The notes: generated by a model not told the origin, from the letters alone. DNA of 64,000 nucleotides from Synechococcales cyanobacterium C42_A2020_086 (GCA_015272325.1 JACYLU010000038.1:186001-250000), one strand, 5' to 3'. Positions 25,991-34,948 are shown, counted from the stretch's first letter. Made by a program: numbers and translations.

Positions 25991-28441
25991 ATGACTCTTT
26001 TTCAGATGTCGGATGACTTTCTGACTACGCTTTCTCAGATCGAGCGCAAAGGGAACCTCTCCGATCGCGTTCAGGATCTCTCGATTGATCAGTTTCGTGC
26101 CTTACTTGATCAAATTACGCACGAGTTTGAGCATTTTCTGCGAGCCATTAATCTTGCCAACAATACTGGATTAGAGCCACTGCTGGAACAAATTCTAGAG
26201 GCCCTGACCCTAAAGATCGGGCAAATTCTGCAGGCCGAGCGCACGACGATCTTTCTGGTAGACGCAGAAAAGCGGCAGCTCTGGTCTAAGATTGCCCAGT
26301 CTGAGGCAGGGGAATCGTTGGAAATTCGCTTGCCGCTGAGTGCGGGTGTTGCTGGCTATGTGGCAGAAACCGGCGAGTGTCTCAATATTCCCGATGCCTA
26401 CGCCCATCCCCTATTTAACCCCGAGGTGGATCGGCAAACCGGCTACCAGACACGCCACATTCTCTGCATGCCGATTTGCAGCACGCGGCAGCAGGTGGTG
26501 GCGGTGGTGCAGTTGCTCAATAAAGTGGGAGAGCAGCCGTTTGATGCGGCAGATGAGCAACTATTTCGAGAATTCGCCGACTCGCTGGGAATTATTCTAG
26601 AAAGCTGCAATTCCCTCTATGTGGCTGCTCGCAACCAGCGGGGTGTGGCGGCTCTCTTGAAAGCCACTGCCTGCCTGGGGCAAAGCTTGGAACTGGAGAA
26701 AACCCTGCAGGTGGTGATGAATGAAGCGCGGGTGCTGATGCAAGCCGACCGCAGCACACTGTTTCTGTTGGACCGTGAGCAAAACGAACTCTGGTCGAAA
26801 GTGGCCACCGCTGACGGCAAAACCATGATGGAAATTCGCATCCCAGCCGATCGCGGTATTGCTGGCTATGTTGCCTCGACGGGGCAAACCCTGAATATCC
26901 CGAGCGCCTACGAAGATCCCCGCTTTGATCCCACTGTGGATCAGCGCACCGGCTATCAGACGCGCACGATTCTCTGTATGCCGGTCTACAATTCCGAAGG
27001 CATTTTGATTGGTGTCACGCAGCTTATTAACAAGCATCAAGGCTGCTTCACAACATCCGATGAAGAATTCATGCGGGCGTTCAATATTCAGGCTGGCGTT
27101 GCGCTGGAAAATGCCCAGCTCTTCGAGCGGGTGCTTCTGGAACGGCAATACCAAAAAGACATTCTTCGCAGTTTGTCGAATGCCGTGATTTCAACTGATA
27201 TGCAGGGGCGGATTGTCACAATCAACGATGCAGCCCTGGCACTAGTGAGTGGAGGGTCGGGGCAAAGCCGTGAGATTCAGCCGCTGTCTCCTTCGCCGTT
27301 GATTGGTTGCTATGTCTGGGAGGTTGTGCCGCTCGACTCGCTACAGCACCGCCTCGAAAGCAGCCTGCAGCAGGGCATGCATCACTATCTGCCCGAGCAA
27401 AGCCTGATCCTACAAGCGCGGGGGCCGCTCCGCGATGCTGTCGATCGAACGGCACCGCTGATCATTGAGCGCAGCGTTAATCTCACGATCAATCCCTTGA
27501 CGAATCCCGAAGGGCAGGTGCGTGGTGGCTTAGTGGTACTAGAAGACATTAGCCGCGAGAAGCGCATGAAAGCCACGATGTACCGCTACATGACGCCGGG
27601 TGTAGCTGAACGAGTCATGGCTCTAGGGGAAGATGCTCTGATGGTCGGCGAGCGCAAAGACGTCTCGATTCTGTTTTCCGACATTCGCAGCTACACATCT
27701 CTCACCGAAAAAATGGAAGCCGCAGAGGTGGTATCGCTGCTCAACACCTACTTTGAAACGATGGTGGAAGCGGTCTTTAACTACGACGGCACGCTGGATA
27801 AATTTATTGGCGACGCGCTAATGGCGGTATTTGGGGCACCTCTACCGCTGGAAAACCACGCCTGGATGGCAGTTCAGTCGGCATTGGATATGCGGCAGCG
27901 GCTTGCGGAATTTAACCAGAAGCGTCAGGCTCAGGGGCTGCCGGCGATTCGCATTGGCATTGGCATTAGCTCGGGAGAGGTAGTGTCGGGCAATATTGGC
28001 TCCCACAAGCGCATGGATTACACGGTGATTGGCGATGGCGTTGATATCAGCTCGCGCTTGGAAGGCGTCACCAAGCAGTACGGCTGCGATATTATTCTGA
28101 GTGAGTTCACCTATGCCCTTTGTCAAACCAAAATTTGGGTGAGAGAGCTAGACCGGATTCGAGTCAAAGGCAAAACCAAGCCCATCTCGATTTATGAGCT
28201 GATTGGCAATCGCAGCGATCGATTGGATACTGCAACTGCCGACTTTTTGCAGCTATTCGACCAAGCTCGCACCGCTTACCAAAATCGACAGTTCCAGCAA
28301 GCTGCCCGACTGTTTAATGCTGCTCAGCAGCGGCGACCCGGCGATCGGGCCACAGCAATTCACCTAGAGCGCATCGAGTCTTATCTACAGGAACCACCGG
28401 CGGAACCGTGGGATGGGGTCTTCACGTTGACGAGCAAGTAA
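25991..28441 (+). CDS. GAF-GAF-PAS class III nucleotide cyclase (CyaB-like)
   Basis: The 816-residue protein resembles Anabaena CyaB1/CyaB2 adenylate cyclases. Two GAF domains (about 55-200 and 215-385) each carry the cyclic-nucleotide motif NKx(n)Fx3DE (LNKVGEQPFDAADE and INKHQGCFTTSDE). A PAS region follows (about 390-525), then the cyclase domain (about 555-720) and a TPR-like helical tail. Metal ligands Asp564 (FSDIR) and Asp608 (FIGDAL) are present, as are the adenine-specifying Lys604 and Asp676 and the transition-state Arg689. The transition-state Asn is replaced by Asp685 (GDGVDISSR). The likely product is cAMP, activated by cyclic nucleotide on the GAF domains, but the substitution could lower activity. 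GAAGGA precedes ATG 25991. Confidence 0.93.
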   Translation: MTLFQMSDDFLTTLSQIERKGNLSDRVQDLSIDQFRALLDQITHEFEHFLRAINLANNTGLEPLLEQILEALTLKIGQILQAERTTIFLVDAEKRQLWSKIAQSEAGESLEIRLPLSAGVAGYVAETGECLNIPDAYAHPLFNPEVDRQTGYQTRHILCMPICSTRQQVVAVVQLLNKVGEQPFDAADEQLFREFADSLGIILESCNSLYVAARNQRGVAALLKATACLGQSLELEKTLQVVMNEARVLMQADRSTLFLLDREQNELWSKVATADGKTMMEIRIPADRGIAGYVASTGQTLNIPSAYEDPRFDPTVDQRTGYQTRTILCMPVYNSEGILIGVTQLINKHQGCFTTSDEEFMRAFNIQAGVALENAQLFERVLLERQYQKDILRSLSNAVISTDMQGRIVTINDAALALVSGGSGQSREIQPLSPSPLIGCYVWEVVPLDSLQHRLESSLQQGMHHYLPEQSLILQARGPLRDAVDRTAPLIIERSVNLTINPLTNPEGQVRGGLVVLEDISREKRMKATMYRYMTPGVAERVMALGEDALMVGERKDVSILFSDIRSYTSLTEKMEAAEVVSLLNTYFETMVEAVFNYDGTLDKFIGDALMAVFGAPLPLENHAWMAVQSALDMRQRLAEFNQKRQAQGLPAIRIGIGISSGEVVSGNIGSHKRMDYTVIGDGVDISSRLEGVTKQYGCDIILSEFTYALCQTKIWVRELDRIRVKGKTKPISIYELIGNRSDRLDTATADFLQLFDQARTAYQNRQFQQAARLFNAAQQRRPGDRATAIHLERIESYLQEPPAEPWDGVFTLTSK

Positions 28442-28686
28442 ACCAGTACGCCAGAGGAGTCAGAAGAATCAGAGGGAGTAATGAAGAAGAAAAGCAAAAT
28501 GAAAGGAGTGGGAGCTGTCCCCCTTCATTTCGTTCGGCTTCTAGAAGGTTTCTAGAAGATCATGTCTCTAATGTTTCTATAAAGATACATTGACGCAAAA
28601 TTCCCATGAATTTGCCCCTACACGTGCCTATGAATGGGTAATCGATCCTGCCCCCTGGAGCTCAGCAGGAAAACCGCTAGACTACC

Positions 28687-29322
28687 TCAAGCTGCCTTAG
28701 CATGGGCAGGGAGAATAATATGACGATTGTGATCGACAACAAGCCAGCCTTCTTCTTGCAGTTGACTCAGTAAGCGAGTCACCGTAACGCGCGTAGTACC
28801 AATGGCATTGGCAAGCTGTTGATGGGTCAGACGAATGCTCAAGCGAGTTCCAGTGGACGCAGGCTGCCCAACTTCTTCCTTTAGCAACAGCAGCAGATGC
28901 CGCAGCCGGTCTTCTACCCGGCGATACCCAACCATCGCCAGCACCGCTTCGGTTTGCTGGAGGCGACGGGTCAGATGGCGGAAAATGCTTTGCGCCAGTT
29001 CGGGAGATTGCTCAACCTCACTCAGCGTTAGGCGAAGCAAATCCACGTCGGTTAGTGCCGAGGCTTGATAGGGCCGAATGAAGGACAGCGGCAGCCCAAA
29101 GGGCATGGAGGGGCAAGCCAAACCCAAGAGGGCTTCATCTCCACTGTCATAGAGGGTTCCTAACTGCACTACACCTCGGCACACCACCAAAATCTCATCG
29201 GGCAACATGCGAATCGTCTGACCACTCCTGTAGGGTTGCAAATTTCGACTTCTGTACAGCTCTTCCAGAATCTGACGCAGGTCAGGGTTCGAGCTTGCTT
29301 CCAGGCTAGAGGAGTGAAGCAT
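28687..29322 (-). CDS. Crp/Fnr family transcription regulator
   Basis: The 211-residue product has an N-terminal beta-barrel sensor domain, the long dimer helix (about 115-140) and a C-terminal winged helix with LTHQQLANAIGTTRVTVTRL. The recognition helix IGTTRVTVTRLL is nearly identical to that of NtcA (IGSTRVTVTRLL), so DNA sites of NtcA type are plausible. The sensor domain lacks the sequence of NtcA and I cannot assign a ligand. The upstream region has interleaved inverted repeats that may be its own operator. Start ATG 29322. Confidence 0.88.
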   Translation of the reverse strand: MLHSSSLEASSNPDLRQILEELYRSRNLQPYRSGQTIRMLPDEILVVCRGVVQLGTLYDSGDEALLGLACPSMPFGLPLSFIRPYQASALTDVDLLRLTLSEVEQSPELAQSIFRHLTRRLQQTEAVLAMVGYRRVEDRLRHLLLLLKEEVGQPASTGTRLSIRLTHQQLANAIGTTRVTVTRLLSQLQEEGWLVVDHNRHIILPAHAKAA

Positions 29323-29659
29323 GGCAATTTATAGATTGGATGGTTGTTCGACGATCAGCATAAAAGTCGCACGTAAAGAAGTAATAGCAAAACGGTTAAG
29401 GCAACGTTAAGATTCTGTAGCGTATTTTGCTAAATGTCAAAGATAATGTGCGATTAACCGTTACTTAACATGACTGCTCAAGGTTTGTGAATCCATCAAG
29501 CTTTGCAAGACGGCAACAGAATGAAATGTCAGAGTCAGTACGCCAAGATATAGTGACAAAAATAAATTGCTCATTAGTTGCTAACTATGAGGTGACCGTG
29601 AAAGTGGCGACCGCATCTGAAGTCTAAGGAAATGAAGAGAAGCGTGCACCACCGCAAAC
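29323..29659. other. Upstream region of the Crp/Fnr gene
   Basis: This 337-base spacer has no gene. Two inverted repeat pairs are interleaved: CGGTTAA (29393-29399) with TTAACCG (29454-29460), and GTTAAG (29406-29411) with CTTAAC (29464-29469). These lie 71-147 bases upstream of the regulator start. Confidence 0.5.
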
Positions 29660-29881
29660 ATGGATTTATACGAACCTACTTTACTATACCCCCCCGCCGC
29701 AAGCTACTGTTCAAATGGCAGTGTCGTGCTTTTAGGGAATTCCCCCAACGTCTACCCAGATACAGGGATCAAATATAGGAACAATATAGGGCGAGTAACA
29801 CCTATCGTAGTTCAACACCTAGAGCCTCTGTCAAACAGGGAGATCACATCTTTGATACGCAACGTTTATGCTCAGGATTGA
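29660..29881 (+). CDS. Possible small protein, unrecognised
   Basis: A 73-residue frame starting at ATG 29660 in the spacer between the divergent Crp/Fnr gene and the convergent trpE. It has no signal peptide and no motif; the C-terminal half (VQHLEPLSNREITSLIRNVYAQD) looks protein-like. There is no good ribosome binding site. It may be a real small gene or a chance frame. Confidence 0.25.
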   Translation: MDLYEPTLLYPPAASYCSNGSVVLLGNSPNVYPDTGIKYRNNIGRVTPIVVQHLEPLSNREITSLIRNVYAQD

Positions 29882-29934
29882 CGCCACTAGAGACACCCTG
29901 GAGCCAGAAGGGGGCAGCTATTCATGACGCAGCT

Positions 29935-31473
29935 TTAGCGCCGCAGACACCGAATCGCTTCCAGCATGCCCCTAGCTTTATTCAGGGTTTCCTCATACTC
30001 GCGCTGTGGCTCCGAATCGGCTACCAGTCCTGCTCCCGCCTGCACACTAACGATCGAACTGCCGTCGGGCTGCTGCCGCACCACCATGGTCCGAATCGTA
30101 ATTGCCGTATTGAGCTGCCCTTCAAAGTCGTAGTAGCCGTAGGCACCCGAATAAACGCCTCGCCGGCAGGGTTCCAGATCGTGAATGATCTCCATGGCGC
30201 GAATTTTCGGTGCTCCGCTGACCGTGCCTGCCGGGAAGCAGGCCTTCAGGAGATCCCACGCCGTTTTGCCTGGAGCCAACTGCCCGACCACATTGCTGAC
30301 AATATGCATCACGTGGGAGTAGCGCTCGATCACCATCAGCTCATCTACCCTGACCGTGCCGCTGGCGCACACTCGCCCCAAATCGTTGCGTCCCAGATCC
30401 ACCAGCATCACATGCTCGGCAATTTCTTTGGGGTCTTGCAGTAAATCTGCCGCTAGTGCTGCATCCTCCTGGCTGGTTTTACCGCGCGGACGAGTGCCGG
30501 CAATTGGGCGAACGGTAGCGATCAGAGGCGCATCCGGGTCACTGCGCTCAGCCCTCACCATCACCTCAGGGCTAGAACCAATAATTTGCCAGTCTTGAAA
30601 GTGAAAATACGCCATGTAGGGCGACGGGTTGATCAGCCGCAGCGAGCGATATAGGGCAAAGGGGTCACCGTTGTATTCTGTCGAGAGCCGCTGCGAAATT
30701 ACCACCTGAAAAATATCCCCTGCACGAATGTGGGCTTTGGCTTTCTCGACATTGGCGCAGTACTGGGCTTGGGTGACATTACTGGTGTAAAAGGGGGCAG
30801 CCTGCGTGCTCCGGTTCACCTCAGGAGACGTCCATTCCAAGATGGTGTCGGCTCCGGAAAGGGGCAACTGCAACTTGCTGACAAGCTGGCTGACTTTGCG
30901 GCAAGCCTGCTGATACGCCTGCTCGGGATCTGTAGCCGGATCGCGCAGGTCGGCATAGGCAATTGCCCAGATCTTGCGTTTCACCTGATCAAAAATCAGC
31001 AATTGGTCGATCTGCATCCACAGCCCATCCGGCAGATCGGCGGCATCGATAGGGTAGATGGGTACGCGCGGCTCGATCCAGTGAATCAACTCGTAGCCCC
31101 AGAAGCCAAACAAGCCACCGATACCCGGCGGCAATTCTGGCAGCGTCACTGGATGGTACGGTTCGAGGCAGGCGGCTAGCGCTTGAAAGGGATCGCCTTC
31201 AAATTCCTGCACTGAGCCATCGCGATAGGTCTGGGTGGTGCGATTGCCTCGAGCTTCCAGAATCCACAAGGGATCGCAGCCAAGAAAACTGTAGCGTCCG
31301 AGGTTTTCCCCGCCTTCCACCGATTCCAACAAAAAGCTGTAGGGCTGCCCCGCGCAGACTTTGTACCAAGCGGACACCGGCGTATCGAGGTCAGCTACCC
31401 ACTCCTGGTAGACCGGAACAAAATTTCCCTGCTGCGCCAAGGCCGAAAACTGAGCAAAGTCCGGAAAAATCAT
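29935..31473 (-). CDS. trpE: Anthranilate synthase component I
   Basis: TrpE converts chorismate and ammonia or glutamine-derived ammonia to anthranilate, the first step of tryptophan synthesis. The chosen start, ATG 31473, gives 512 residues beginning MIFPDFAQFSALAQQGNFVP as in other cyanobacteria; an in-frame ATG at 31533 would add 20 residues. The tryptophan feedback motif LLESVEGG is present. The chorismate-binding domain shows IRAGDIFQVVISQR, IGSSPEVMVR, RPIAGTRPRG, EHVMLVDLGRNDLGRV, FPAGTVSGAPK and the closing QAGAGLVADSEPQREYEE. In some cyanobacteria trpE lies next to psaD; here a small unrelated gene is divergent instead. trpB is about 27 kb away, so trp genes are scattered. Confidence 0.95.
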   Translation of the reverse strand: MIFPDFAQFSALAQQGNFVPVYQEWVADLDTPVSAWYKVCAGQPYSFLLESVEGGENLGRYSFLGCDPLWILEARGNRTTQTYRDGSVQEFEGDPFQALAACLEPYHPVTLPELPPGIGGLFGFWGYELIHWIEPRVPIYPIDAADLPDGLWMQIDQLLIFDQVKRKIWAIAYADLRDPATDPEQAYQQACRKVSQLVSKLQLPLSGADTILEWTSPEVNRSTQAAPFYTSNVTQAQYCANVEKAKAHIRAGDIFQVVISQRLSTEYNGDPFALYRSLRLINPSPYMAYFHFQDWQIIGSSPEVMVRAERSDPDAPLIATVRPIAGTRPRGKTSQEDAALAADLLQDPKEIAEHVMLVDLGRNDLGRVCASGTVRVDELMVIERYSHVMHIVSNVVGQLAPGKTAWDLLKACFPAGTVSGAPKIRAMEIIHDLEPCRRGVYSGAYGYYDFEGQLNTAITIRTMVVRQQPDGSSIVSVQAGAGLVADSEPQREYEETLNKARGMLEAIRCLRR

Positions 31474-31998
31474 GGGTTTGTTTTGGGGTCTGTCAGGTGA
31501 GTAGGTGGACCAACGCAGTACGCGGCTGGACATGCCTCAATACCGCCTAGAAATACTGCCTAGAGTGTGATCATAGTGGATCAGCGCGGCACCGTTGTGA
31601 TCACGCTTCGGTTCACCCACCGAGTTCACCCGTTAGCAGGGTGCAAATTGATGATCACTGAAGAGAAAATTAGACCAATGAAAGCAGGACAAAACGTTAA
31701 ATTTCATTTACACTATTTAAGAACAAAGAGCCAAACGCGGCAAACGGCTGGCTCTACTCTGTATCCAGTTTGTATTCAGAGGATTAGATCCAGACGGTTA
31801 AGGCTTGTAGAGGAGCGTTTCAATTCATCAGAGGATTGCAAATCGAAACAACCCTCCACTTCGCCCGGAATCCTCCTTGTTGCTACGGTATCCTACGACA
31901 GAGCCTTGACCGCCCAGAAGTGAGCAGCCTCAATGAGCAGCTTCAACCTCCCTTAGCTCCAGTTACCCAATTAGCCTCCCCAAAGGAGAAGTCGATCG
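31474..31998. other. Divergent spacer upstream of trpE
   Basis: This 525-base region contains no convincing gene; open frames at 31567-31923 and 31836-32159 (+) have atypical composition and no homologues I recognise. It should contain the promoters of trpE and of the small gene at 31999. A terminator-like hairpin on the trpE strand is listed separately. Confidence 0.5.
31718..31755 (-). promoter_or_regulatory. Terminator-like hairpin in the trpE leader
   Basis: On the minus strand AGAGCCA (31755-31749) pairs with TGGCTCT (31733-31727), followed by TTGTTCTT. It lies about 250 bases upstream of the trpE start and could be an attenuator. No leader peptide with clustered Trp codons was seen. 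Confidence 0.35.
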
Positions 31999-32235
31999 AT
32001 GAGAGATTTTGTTCTAGATGCTCCGAGCGCCAACCGCTACACCTACTTTGTGGCGTACTACGGAAAAGAGTTCCAAAAGCAGACCGCCGTCCTTCATGTC
32101 AAGCACGACTTTACGGCGTCTATTCAAGACCTCCATATTCAAATTCGAGAGCGAATTAATGAAGTTCTTGGTGTAGAAACACCGTCCTGCTACCATATCC
32201 TAGCGTTGGCCGCTCCTGAAGCGATCCCGGTTTAG
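31999..32235 (+). CDS. Small conserved-looking protein, unknown
   Basis: A 78-residue soluble protein starting at ATG 31999 with an excellent ribosome binding site (AAAGGAGAA). It begins MRDFVLDAPSANRYTYFVAYY and contains a mixed strand/helix pattern with a C-terminal HILALAAPEAIPV. There is no signal peptide, membrane helix or known motif. It is followed by a strong intrinsic terminator, so it is a single-gene transcription unit. I do not recognise the family. Confidence 0.72.
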   Translation: MRDFVLDAPSANRYTYFVAYYGKEFQKQTAVLHVKHDFTASIQDLHIQIRERINEVLGVETPSCYHILALAAPEAIPV

Positions 32236-32281
32236 TGGGTTGCCAGGCAATTTTGTCTAATTTAGTCTAAAGTGTAGTTCG

Positions 32282-32310
32282 CAGAGGGGCATTGCTCCTC
32301 TGTTTGTTTT
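32282..32310 (+). terminator. Intrinsic terminator after the small gene
   Basis: CAGAGGGGC (32282-32290) pairs with GCTCCTCTG (32294-32302) across a three-base loop and is followed by TTTGTTTT. Confidence 0.85.
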
Positions 32311-32367
32311 AGTTGTTTTAGTTTTTGGTTTAGTTAGTTCGTTTTAGTTATTGTTTGATTCGGTTTA
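32303..32367 (+). repeat. T-rich repeats of a GTTTTAG-like unit
   Basis: The element GTTTTAG or GGTTTAG recurs five times between the terminator and the HDAC start codon. The next gene's GTG start lies in the last copy. Confidence 0.6.
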
Positions 32368-33282
32368 GTGGATTTACCGATTGTTTATCATTCCGATTAC
32401 GTTGCACCACTGCCGCCCAATCATCGCTTCCCGATGGCTAAATTTAGCCGTCTCTACGACACCTTGCTCGCCGACAGTGTGGCTCATCCAGCGCAGTTTC
32501 ATCAGCCGCGGCGGCCGCCCCTCGATTGGATTGAATTAGTGCATACGCCCGAGTATGTCCGCGACTACTGCGAAGGCACCCTTGATAGCAAAGCCCAACG
32601 CCGCATTGGGTTGCCGTGGAGTCCGGCACTGGTGAACCGTACCTGCATCGCCGTAGGCGGCACGATTTTGACGGCGCGTTTGGCCCTGGAGACGGGATTG
32701 GCCTGCAATACGGCGGGAGGCACCCATCATGCCTTTCCCAGCTATGGTTCTGGGTTTTGTATCTTTAATGATTTGGCAATTGCGGCGCGGGTGCTGTTGA
32801 CACAGAACGTTGTCCAGCAAATTCTGATTGTCGATCTAGACGTACATCAGGGCGATGGAACCGCCTTTATTTTTCAAGACGATCCCCGCGTCTTCACTTT
32901 CTCGATGCACTGCGAGGTCAACTTTCCGGGCACCAAACAGCGCAGCGATCTGGATGTGCCGCTGCCGACCGGCATGGAAGACGAAGATTATCTGCAAACC
33001 CTCGCAGATTATTTGCCCGATCTGCTGACGCAGGTGCAGCCGGATCTCGTGCTCTACGACGCGGGCGTAGATGTGCATCTAGGCGATCGGCTCGGGAAAT
33101 TGGCGCTCAGCGATCGCGGTTTGTTTTGCCGAGAGATGCAGGTGCTAACCACCTGTGTGCAGCAGGGCTACCCGGTGGCCTGCGTAATTGGCGGTGGCTA
33201 CGCCGAGGATTTGGATGCTTTGGTGTATCGGCATTCGCTGCTACATCGGGCGGCGAGCGATGTTTACCGGCAGTATGCGTAA
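32368..33282 (+). CDS. Histone deacetylase family hydrolase
   Basis: This 304-residue zinc hydrolase belongs to the HDAC/acetoin-utilisation/acetylpolyamine amidohydrolase superfamily. The paired catalytic histidines are in GGTHHAF, the zinc ligands are in DLDVHQGDG and YDAGVD, and the transition-state tyrosine is in IGGGYAED. In bacteria such enzymes remove acetyl groups from proteins or small amines; which applies here is unknown. The start is GTG 32368 in a T-rich repeat without a ribosome binding site; no upstream in-frame alternative is better. It converges with the Ycf66-like gene, 12 bases apart. Confidence 0.9.
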   Translation: MDLPIVYHSDYVAPLPPNHRFPMAKFSRLYDTLLADSVAHPAQFHQPRRPPLDWIELVHTPEYVRDYCEGTLDSKAQRRIGLPWSPALVNRTCIAVGGTILTARLALETGLACNTAGGTHHAFPSYGSGFCIFNDLAIAARVLLTQNVVQQILIVDLDVHQGDGTAFIFQDDPRVFTFSMHCEVNFPGTKQRSDLDVPLPTGMEDEDYLQTLADYLPDLLTQVQPDLVLYDAGVDVHLGDRLGKLALSDRGLFCREMQVLTTCVQQGYPVACVIGGGYAEDLDALVYRHSLLHRAASDVYRQYA

Positions 33283-33294
33283 GAATTCGTAGCC

Positions 33295-33561
33295 CTAGCG
33301 CCGCGCTCGCAGCCGGATCATTTCAATCGTGTAGAACACAGCGGGAACCGTGAGTAAATACAGGCTAAACTGCACTGTGCCATCCAGGCTGCGGTTATTT
33401 GCCCAGAGGATGCTGCCCGCCACCAGCGCCGCCAAAATCAGCACCGTATCTTGCCGCTCGAACCAGCGCGGCTTCAGGAACGGCAGACAGCCCAGCGCAA
33501 CCCCCGACAGAACTAAACCGATCCCCAAGAGATCGAGTGAATTGGAACCAAATCGAAACAT
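33295..33561 (-). CDS. Ycf66-like small membrane protein
   Basis: This 88-residue protein has three hydrophobic helices. Its pattern (GIGLVLSGVALGCLPFLKP, then R-x-D, VAGSILW, QFSLYLLT, and a closing EMIRLR) follows the N-terminal domain of the Ycf66 family of cyanobacteria and plastids. The same pattern occurs in the C-terminal part of the kinase encoded directly upstream on the same strand. The role of Ycf66 is not established. The two genes are 52 bases apart and probably cotranscribed. Family assignment is from memory of the consensus, so moderately sure. Confidence 0.68.
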   Translation of the reverse strand: MFRFGSNSLDLLGIGLVLSGVALGCLPFLKPRWFERQDTVLILAALVAGSILWANNRSLDGTVQFSLYLLTVPAVFYTIEMIRLRARR

Positions 33562-33613
33562 GGATTCATCCTTTGCCCACGCAACCGCGACTCTTACCGC
33601 TATCTTACAGGTG

Positions 33614-34948
33614 TCACTGCCCAGAAGACTGTCCAGAAGATTGCCGTGCCGCTGGCCTCAGCAGCATACTTCGCAAGCGGATTGTCTCGCTGATGGCAAA
33701 AAACGCGGCACCGGTGAGCAAAAACTCCGCGAATTTGATGGGCGTCTTAATGTATTCATCTTGAAACAGCAGCAGAATCCCAGCCAGGGCAAGAATTACC
33801 GTGAAGCTAGCATCGTAGTCGCGGGCTAGCGGCGGATAGAGCGAGCGCAGCCCGAATAGTCCTGCTCCAGCACTAATCAGCGCTACGGCTAGCAGCGTGA
33901 TCCAGGTTTGCCCGTCAGACAGCATCACGCCCAATGCTCCCACAAAAGGCGCAAAGCGAGCCACAGCTAGAATTCGATTCAGCCGCGCCACAGAGGTAGT
34001 ATCTACCAGTGAGGGGTTCGAGACCGAAGCAGAAGGCGAGGTGGCTGCAAAGGGCACTGAATAGGGGTCAGCCGCATTGAAGAGCATCTGAGTAGACGGC
34101 AGGGGAACTGCCGCCGGAGTCGCGAGCGAATCAAGCAACTGCAAATCGCGCAGCACTTCGCCCACCGACTGGTAGCGGTCGCGGTGATGGTAGCGCACCA
34201 TTTTTTCCAGCACATCCGCAAGTTCTGGCGAAACGACCGCGTAGGGCTGCCAGGCAAGTTCGCCGCTGGCGCTATCTTCTGGCAACTGCGAGGGCAAGCG
34301 GCCAGTGAGGGCTTGAATCGCGATGACCCCTAGGGCATAGAGATCGCTGTTGGGACGCGGCTTGCCTTGGGCTTGCTCGGCGGGCATGTAGCCTGGAGTT
34401 CCAATCGCCACCGTCATGGCGGTGAGATCGGCTGCCGAGGCGAGTTGGGTTTGCATCTGCTTGACGGCCCCAAAGTCGATCAGCACTAGCTTACGGTCTG
34501 ACTGGCGACGAATCAGGTTGGCAGGCTTGATATCGCGGTGGATGACGCCGCAGCGATGCACAAAGTCCAACACTTGCAGCACATCTTGCAGCAGCTCGCG
34601 CACCTGCCCCTCGCTCCATCGCTGACCAGGTGACAGTTCGGCAGCAAGCGACTGCCCAACAATCAGTTCTTGCACCAAATAGAACTGCCCGTCGGCTTCA
34701 AAATAAGCCAGCAGTCGAGGAATTTGATCATGATTGCCCAACTGCTCCAGCGTTTCGGCTTCGCTATTGAATAAGCGACGGGCGATCGCGAGGTACTCCG
34801 GATTCGAATTCGCGGTTTTGAGCACCTTGAGGACACACTGGGGATTGCCTGGTCGGCGGGTGTCTTCAACGATGTAGGTGCTGCCAAAGCCGCCGGCACT
34901 CAGTCCCTCAACAACTCGGTACCGCCCGTCGAGTATCGTTCCTAGCAT
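33614..34948 (-). CDS. Serine/threonine protein kinase with Ycf66-like membrane tail
   Basis: Residues about 9-270 are a Hanks-type kinase: glycine loop LSAGGFGSTY (first Gly replaced by Ser), ATP-lysine in CVLKVLK, catalytic HRDIKPANL, DFG in LIDFGAVK, and the activation end GTPGYMPAEQ in place of the usual APE. After a Ser/Pro/Ala linker, three hydrophobic helices follow (about 330-430). The last two match the Ycf66 pattern (PPLARDYDASF, LAGILLLFQ, KFAEFLLTG, ISETIRLR). The tail SSGQSSGQ is a small duplication. The kinase should face the cytoplasm, anchored in the plasma or thylakoid membrane. Substrates are unknown. The Ycf66-like neighbour is an obvious candidate partner, by inference. 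Confidence 0.9.
   Translation of the reverse strand: MLGTILDGRYRVVEGLSAGGFGSTYIVEDTRRPGNPQCVLKVLKTANSNPEYLAIARRLFNSEAETLEQLGNHDQIPRLLAYFEADGQFYLVQELIVGQSLAAELSPGQRWSEGQVRELLQDVLQVLDFVHRCGVIHRDIKPANLIRRQSDRKLVLIDFGAVKQMQTQLASAADLTAMTVAIGTPGYMPAEQAQGKPRPNSDLYALGVIAIQALTGRLPSQLPEDSASGELAWQPYAVVSPELADVLEKMVRYHHRDRYQSVGEVLRDLQLLDSLATPAAVPLPSTQMLFNAADPYSVPFAATSPSASVSNPSLVDTTSVARLNRILAVARFAPFVGALGVMLSDGQTWITLLAVALISAGAGLFGLRSLYPPLARDYDASFTVILALAGILLLFQDEYIKTPIKFAEFLLTGAAFFAISETIRLRSMLLRPAARQSSGQSSGQ

Noticed and set aside
31567-31923. 118-residue frame upstream of the small gene at 31999
   Set aside because: Basic, low-complexity translation without motif. It overlaps the likely promoter and leader of trpE.
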